Positions 7,523 to 11,047 of a stretch of DNA of 11,047 nucleotides are shown here, in pieces (position 1 is the first letter of the stretch; the number at the start of each line of letters is the position of its first letter). Source of the DNA: an uncultured Opitutia bacterium. Lineage in GTDB: Bacteria; Verrucomicrobiota; Verrucomicrobiia; Opitutales; UBA953. A program made the position numbers and the translations under genes. Where the stretch lies: positions 1-11,047 of the forward strand of contig CAIVYX010000366.1 of assembly GCA_903910245.1 (NCBI GenBank), read 5' to 3'. The notes beneath the pieces are model-generated. The model ran no database searches. It saw only the letters and a list, made by a program, of their open reading frames with translations, and had not been told where the DNA came from.

Positions 7523-8479
7523 ATGCGTCTTACCCCTCGCAAAGCCGTCACGGCCCTCCTGGCCTTCTGCTCCCTCGCGCTCTCCGTCGCCCTTGTCTCG
7601 GGCTGCAAGAAGGCCGCGCCCCGCAAGGAAGGCGAGATTCTCATCGGATTCTCCTCCCGTGACCTGTCAGCCGAGTATACGGCCAAACTCTCGGAAGCCG
7701 TCGTCGACTACGCGAAGACGAAGTCGGGCGTGAAGCTGGTGATGGTCGACGCCCAGTCTGACGTCCAGAAGCAGTTCGGCCAGGTCGAGAACTTCATCGC
7801 GCAGAAGGTCGACGCGATCATCCTCAATCCCTGTGAACTCGAGGCCAGCACCCCCGCCGTCGACCGCATCAAGACCGCGGGCATCCCTTTGGTGCTCGTC
7901 AATCAGGTGACGAAGTCGGCCGGAGATTCCTACATTGGCTCCAATGACTTTGACGCCGGCCGCATCGCAATGGAAGCCGTCGCCCAGAAACTCAATGGTC
8001 AAGGCGGCGTCCTGATGCTCCATGGCATCATGGGCACGTCAGCCCAACTTCAGCGCGAAGCCGGCGCCCGCGAAATCTTTGCGAAATACCCTGGACTGAA
8101 ACTTGTCGACCATCAGACGGCCTCATGGGACCGTGCCAAGGCGATGGCCCTGACGGAGAACTGGATACAGGCCCACCAGGGCAAGTTCTCGGCGATCTTC
8201 GCCCATAATGACGAGATGGCCATGGGCGCCCTGCTTGCCCTCGAACGCGCCGGCCTGAAGAAAGACGTGTACGTCATCGGCATCGATGCCATCGCTCAGG
8301 CCCTGACGGCGGTGAAAGAAGGTCGCCTCGACGCCACAGTCTTCCAGGACGCGGTCGGCCAAGGCAAAGGTTCCGTCGACGCCGCCATCCTGCTCGCCAA
8401 GAAGCAGCCCTGCCCCAAGGAAACGATGATTCCATTCCAGCTGATCACCCGCGAAAATCTTTCCCAATTCCTCAAATAA
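7523..8479 (+). CDS. Sugar ABC importer substrate-binding lipoprotein
   Basis: A 318-residue periplasmic binding protein of the Peripla_BP_4 type (PF13407). The N-terminus is a lipoprotein signal: basic start, hydrophobic stretch, then LVSGC with lipidated Cys28. The mature protein begins with EILIGFSSRDLSAEY (38-52), as in ribose- and inositol-type binding proteins. Further landmarks are QVENFIAQKVDAIILNP (87-103), VLVNQVT (124-130), a segment with HGIMGTSAQLQREAG (167-181), FAHNDEMAMGALLAL (226-240), VIGIDAIAQAL (251-261) and TVFQDAVGQG (272-281). The GIDA and TVFQDA motifs look closer to inositol-type proteins than to E. coli RbsB, but that is only an impression. Anchoring by lipid is less usual for Gram-negative CUT2 binding proteins, which are often soluble. 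It completes the importer encoded just upstream. The family is certain; the ligand is unknown. Confidence 0.94.
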   Translation: MRLTPRKAVTALLAFCSLALSVALVSGCKKAAPRKEGEILIGFSSRDLSAEYTAKLSEAVVDYAKTKSGVKLVMVDAQSDVQKQFGQVENFIAQKVDAIILNPCELEASTPAVDRIKTAGIPLVLVNQVTKSAGDSYIGSNDFDAGRIAMEAVAQKLNGQGGVLMLHGIMGTSAQLQREAGAREIFAKYPGLKLVDHQTASWDRAKAMALTENWIQAHQGKFSAIFAHNDEMAMGALLALERAGLKKDVYVIGIDAIAQALTAVKEGRLDATVFQDAVGQGKGSVDAAILLAKKQPCPKETMIPFQLITRENLSQFLK

Positions 8480-8480
8480 C

Positions 8481-9266
8481 ATGAAAACGCTCCTCGCCCT
8501 CCTCACCTTTGGCCTTCTCGCCGTGACCGCCGTCGCCGCCGACAAGCCCGACACCCGTCTCTTCGAGATGCGCGTCTACTACGCCAAGCCCGGCAAGCTC
8601 GACGCCCTCAATGCCCGCTTCCGCGATCACACGCTCAAGCTCTTCGCCAAGCATGGCATGACGAGCCTCGGCTACTTCGTCCCGGTCGACAACAAGGAGA
8701 ACAAGCTGGTCTACTTCCTCGCGTTCCCTGACCGCGCCGCCCACGACGCCTCCTGGAAAGCCTTCGGCTCTGACCCGGACTGGAAGGCTGCCGCCAAGGC
8801 CTCTGAGAAGGACGGAAAACTCATCGACCATATCGAGAACGCCTTCCTCACCGCCACTGAATACTCGGCGCTGGCCCAGGCCAAGAATTACGGCGTCGGT
8901 GTCTTCGAGATGCGCACCTACACGACCGAAGCCGGCCGTCTGCCCGACCTCAACGCCCGCTTCCGCCACCACACCCTCAAGCTCTTCGAGAAACATGGCA
9001 TGACCAACGTGACCTACTGGAACCTCGCCGATGCCGAAAAGGGCGCGAAGAACTCCTACGTCGCCGGCAACACGCTGATCTACCTCCTGACGCATAAGTC
9101 CGTCGACGCCGCTAAGGCCAGCTTCGACGCTTTCCGCGCCGACCCGATCTGGATCGCCGCCAAGGAAGCCTCCGAGAAGAAGGCTGGCGGCTCACTTACG
9201 ATTGCTCAGCCCAATGGTGTGAAGTCCGAGCCCCTCATCCCGACCGACTACTCTCCGGTCAAGTAA
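8481..9266 (+). CDS. Secreted tandem NIPSNAP-domain protein
   Basis: A 261-residue protein with a Sec signal peptide (residues 1-20, AVAA before DKPD) and two NIPSNAP domains (PF07978, a dimeric alpha/beta-barrel ferredoxin-like fold), about residues 27-123 and 141-235. Each begins with FEMR-x-Y (FEMRVY at 28-33; FEMRTY at 142-147), followed by LNARFR and HTLKLF with KHGM. Spacing between the two copies is 114 residues. NIPSNAP proteins have no settled enzymatic role; exported versions are frequent in Verrucomicrobiota and Planctomycetota, and other members of the fold bind or oxidise small molecules. It starts one base after the binding-protein stop, so it belongs to the importer operon, and it is the last gene before the terminator. 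A role in handling the imported compound or an oxidised intermediate outside the cytoplasm is possible but unproven. Confidence 0.92.
   Translation: MKTLLALLTFGLLAVTAVAADKPDTRLFEMRVYYAKPGKLDALNARFRDHTLKLFAKHGMTSLGYFVPVDNKENKLVYFLAFPDRAAHDASWKAFGSDPDWKAAAKASEKDGKLIDHIENAFLTATEYSALAQAKNYGVGVFEMRTYTTEAGRLPDLNARFRHHTLKLFEKHGMTNVTYWNLADAEKGAKNSYVAGNTLIYLLTHKSVDAAKASFDAFRADPIWIAAKEASEKKAGGSLTIAQPNGVKSEPLIPTDYSPVK
8607..9004 (+). repeat. In-frame internal duplication within the NIPSNAP gene
   Basis: The segment 8607-8663 is repeated at 8949-9004 or just beyond, offset by 342 bases, exactly 114 codons. By hand alignment about 49 of 57 bases agree, and the encoded stretch from LNARFR to KHGMT differs at only two of 19 residues (Asp/His and Ala/Glu). 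Outside this core the two domains have diverged much more. This shows domain duplication within the gene, with the core either under strong constraint or homogenised later. Confidence 0.8.
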
Positions 9267-9284
9267 TCTGAGCAACTGACAGAT

Positions 9285-9315
9285 AAAAGGACGTCACCCG
9301 CTGCCGTCCTTTTTT
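9285..9315 (+). terminator. Rho-independent terminator
   Basis: A perfect 9-base-pair stem (AAAAGGACG at 9285-9293 with CGTCCTTTT at 9305-9313) closes an 11-base loop, and the T run extends to six T residues (9310-9315). It begins 18 bases after the NIPSNAP stop and so ends the long + strand operon. The gene on the opposite strand stops at 9325, so this hairpin sits between convergent genes. Read on the - strand the stem is followed by TTTTATCT, so it may also stop transcription of the oxidoreductase gene. Confidence 0.85.
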
Positions 9316-9324
9316 GTGCCTACC

Positions 9325-10590
9325 TCAAACCTTCCCCGGAATCGGCGGCACTTCGGCCGGTAGCTTGACGTTGCCGGTTTCGAAATCCTTGGGCCCAACG
9401 GCGAACTTGAAGTTATAGTGCGGGGAATGCTCGTTGGTCAGGAGATCGGCAAAACGTACCATCTCGCCGGTGTAGGCGGACATCCGACCCATGATGACGG
9501 CCAGGGTGGTCTCGGCGATCTGGCGGGCGTCATTCAACGGCTTACCGCTAAAAGCGCTGCGGATGAGATCGACGTGTTCCTGTACCATGGTGTCACCGGT
9601 ATCCATCTTGAAGTCCGGCACGGTGATATTCTTCTTCGAGAAGACCTTGCCGGAACCGAAGCAGGAGCCTTCGGCCCCGGTGAAGAATTCACCAACCCGA
9701 CCCGTGGTGGCGGTAATCTGGCGGCACTGGCTGTGGATGTGTACGGCGTCTCCAAAATCGTAATCGACGCTGAAGAAGTCGTACATGTTCCCCGTTTCGC
9801 GGCGGGCGCGTCCACCAAAACCGAGGGCGCTCACGGGCGGGCGATCGAGGAACCAGATGGCGACGTCGACGTTATGGATATGCTGCTCGACAATATGATC
9901 ACCGGAAAGCTCCGCGAAATTGAGCCAGTTACGGTTCATGTAATAGGCGTCGGTCTCACCGGCCTCACGGCGCTTCAGCCACGGCACGGTGCCGTTCCAC
10001 TGGACCACGCCGCCACGGATTGCACCGATGGCACCAGCGTCAATGAGGGCCTTGTTCTTCAGGTAGCCGGCGTCATGGCGGCGCTGGGTACCGGCGACGA
10101 CGGCCAGCCCCTTCGACTTGGCCTTCTCGCCGGTAGCGATGATGGAGCGGGCGCCGACCGGATCGACAGCGACCGGCTTCTCGATGAAGCAATGCTTGCC
10201 GGCTTCGATGGCGGCAGCGAAATGCACCGGTCGGAATGCTGGCGGCGTGGCCATCAGGACGAAGGTGCAATCCGTCGCTAAGACCTTCTGGTAGGCGTCA
10301 TAACCGGTGAAGAGTTTCGAGGCCGGGAGGTTGTACGTCTTGCCCAGCTTCTGAACACGATCGTCGAAGGAGTCGCCAAGCGCAACCACCTCAGGCTCGA
10401 TGCCGAGGATTTTGCACGCTGCGATGAACTGCCCGAGGGCGCCGGTGCCACGACCACCGCAACCGATGAGGGCGACCTTGATCTTGGTCGGAACGGATTG
10501 CGCGCGGAGGATGGACGGGGCGGCCGCAAGAGCGAGTCCGCTCAAAGCCATGGTGGAGACGAATTCGCGACGTGGGATGGGGGGGGTCAT
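9325..10590 (-). CDS. Tat-exported Gfo/Idh/MocA family oxidoreductase
   Basis: A 421-residue NAD(P)-dependent oxidoreductase of the Gfo/Idh/MocA family. The chosen ATG (10588-10590) puts a twin-arginine signal at the N-terminus: PRREFVSTMALSG (6-18), a hydrophobic Ala/Leu stretch, then LRA (28-30). The frame stays open to 10776, but the extension has no domain and would bury the signal. The Rossmann fold starts at KVALIGCGGRG (38-48); EKPV (137-140) is the family's catalytic Lys motif; GDHIVEQHIHNVDV (230-243) supplies the C-terminal active-site His and Asp residues. Exported members usually keep their cofactor tightly bound, and some oxidise sugars at C3 to feed PF06439 hydrolases, a gene of which lies in the neighbouring operon. 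It is convergent with that operon and divergent from mqo. A C8 tract occupies codons 2-4 of the chosen start. Family and export are firm; the substrate is not known. Confidence 0.93.
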   Translation of the reverse strand: MTPPIPRREFVSTMALSGLALAAAPSILRAQSVPTKIKVALIGCGGRGTGALGQFIAACKILGIEPEVVALGDSFDDRVQKLGKTYNLPASKLFTGYDAYQKVLATDCTFVLMATPPAFRPVHFAAAIEAGKHCFIEKPVAVDPVGARSIIATGEKAKSKGLAVVAGTQRRHDAGYLKNKALIDAGAIGAIRGGVVQWNGTVPWLKRREAGETDAYYMNRNWLNFAELSGDHIVEQHIHNVDVAIWFLDRPPVSALGFGGRARRETGNMYDFFSVDYDFGDAVHIHSQCRQITATTGRVGEFFTGAEGSCFGSGKVFSKKNITVPDFKMDTGDTMVQEHVDLIRSAFSGKPLNDARQIAETTLAVIMGRMSAYTGEMVRFADLLTNEHSPHYNFKFAVGPKDFETGNVKLPAEVPPIPGKV

Positions 10591-10791
10591 GCTTTGAGAT
10601 TGTGGGGTCAGCCGAGGGCTCTCAAAGGTTTTCTTTCCGCTCCACGATGTCCGCCCTGACCCCGTGTTCGGCCCCAAGGGACTTGCCATGCGGGGAGTAA
10701 GGGCTATGGCTTGCAAAGCCGCCCAGTGATTCCGCTGGCATCCCGACCCAACTATCTCCCAACGTCCATTAACCAACGCTTACGCAAACAA
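10591..10791. promoter_or_regulatory. Divergent intergenic region between the oxidoreductase gene and mqo
   Basis: These 201 bases separate two genes pointing away from each other, so promoters for both should lie here. I checked both strands for a sigma-70-like -35/-10 pair at normal spacing and found none convincing; a TTGCAA at 10711-10716 has no good partner on either strand. There is no Shine-Dalgarno before mqo. Apart from the inverted repeats nearest the oxidoreductase gene, nothing else stands out. Confidence 0.5.
10592..10663. repeat. Two nested inverted repeats upstream of the oxidoreductase gene
   Basis: Two perfect 8-base inverted repeats overlap here. The first pairs CTTTGAGA (10592-10599) with TCTCAAAG (10620-10627) across 20 bases and begins 2 bases upstream of the oxidoreductase start codon. 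The second pairs GGGGTCAG (10604-10611) with CTGACCCC (10656-10663) across 44 bases. Because the arms interleave, they cannot both form as simple hairpins in one transcript. They could be alternative leader structures or operator half-sites, or chance in GC-rich DNA. No T run follows, so they are not terminators. Confidence 0.45.
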
Positions 10792-11047
10792 ATGCCGACC
10801 GCCACCCACGTTGAAGACCCCGATGTCATCCTGATTGGCAGCGGGGTGATGTCAGCCAATCTCGGAGCGATGCTGAAGCGGCTCGATCCGCGACTTTCCA
10901 TCCAGGTCTATGAAGCCAGCGATGGCTTGGCACAGGAGAGTTCGGATGGCTGGAATAACGCCGGCACTGGGCACGCGGGGATCTGCGAGCTGAGTTACAC
11001 GCCCAAGCGCGAGGCGGATGGCTCGGTGAAGGTGGCCAAGGTCATCG
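10792..11047 (+). CDS. mqo: Malate:quinone oxidoreductase, N-terminal part (cut by window end)
   Basis: The first 85 residues of an FAD-dependent malate:quinone oxidoreductase, which oxidises malate to oxaloacetate at the cytoplasmic membrane and passes electrons to quinone (TCA cycle). It begins MPTATHVEDPDVILIG; the dinucleotide-binding motif is GSGVMS (16-21), with Glu41 at the end of the second strand where the FAD ribose is bound. Mqo hallmarks follow: DGLAQESSDGWNNAGTGHAG (44-63), then CELSYTP (65-71) and ADGSVKVAK. No in-frame ATG or GTG lies in the preceding 50 bases, so the ATG at 10792 is the likely start. It diverges from the oxidoreductase gene and is unrelated in pathway to the sugar operon. 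The remainder of about 400 residues lies beyond the window. Confidence 0.93.
   Translation, partial: MPTATHVEDPDVILIGSGVMSANLGAMLKRLDPRLSIQVYEASDGLAQESSDGWNNAGTGHAGICELSYTPKREADGSVKVAKVI

Noticed and set aside
8472..9095. A 207-codon - strand open frame under the NIPSNAP gene
   Set aside because: Its internal repeats are only the mirror of the duplicated NIPSNAP core on the + strand; no family features of its own.
9418..10281. A 287-codon open frame on the + strand under the oxidoreductase gene
   Set aside because: The - strand protein has clear Gfo/Idh/MocA motifs and a Tat signal over the same bases. The + strand translation shows no domain and lies just beyond a terminator.
10591..10776. 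A longer N-terminus for the oxidoreductase starting at 10776
   Set aside because: The extra 62 residues look like translated intergenic DNA and would place the twin-arginine signal in the interior of the protein.

Overview
The window is GC-rich, densely coding bacterial DNA. It holds eleven protein-coding genes, nine on the + strand, then one on the - strand and one divergent + gene cut by the window end. The mix of families points to Verrucomicrobiota (an Opitutae-like lineage) or, less likely, Planctomycetota: a Tat-exported DUF1501 protein, a secreted PF06439 (DUF1080) protein, a secreted NIPSNAP protein, a Tat-exported Gfo/Idh/MocA oxidoreductase and an enterochelin-esterase-like hydrolase. 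Most starts lack a clear Shine-Dalgarno sequence. Taxonomy is inferred from gene content only. No tRNA, rRNA, CRISPR array, insertion sequence or phage gene was seen, and no intergenic stretch exceeds about 200 bases.

Layout. Positions 11-1414 encode a DUF1501 protein, probably the tail of an operon that begins before the window. Positions 1444-2760 encode an MFS exporter of the EntS/MFS_3 type. From 2813 to 9266 seven genes follow with gaps of 9 bases or less, or a 4-base overlap: a secreted alpha/beta-hydrolase, a secreted PF06439 protein, a small Cys-tailed DUF6428-like protein, a complete ribose/inositol-type ABC importer (ATPase, permease, lipoprotein binding protein) and a secreted double-NIPSNAP protein. 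A clear intrinsic terminator (9285-9315) ends the run and also separates it from the convergent Gfo/Idh/MocA gene (9325-10590, - strand). A 201-base divergent intergenic region with nested inverted repeats leads to the start of mqo (10792 to the window end).

How the genes may work together (inference). The esterase and the PF06439 protein would act outside the cytoplasm on a decorated glycan or glycoside, and the ABC importer would take up the released sugar or polyol. The Tat-exported oxidoreductase next door fits the known partnership of such enzymes with PF06439 3-keto-glycoside hydrolases. No sugar kinase, isomerase or transcriptional regulator is present, so the substrate cannot be named. 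The outlier is the DUF6428-like gene, a family I associate with arsenic-resistance loci, which is translationally coupled into this sugar operon. I see no complete, clearly new defence or mobile system. The most unusual features are that gene's position, a C8 tract directly after the start codon of the oxidoreductase, and the inverted repeats upstream of it.
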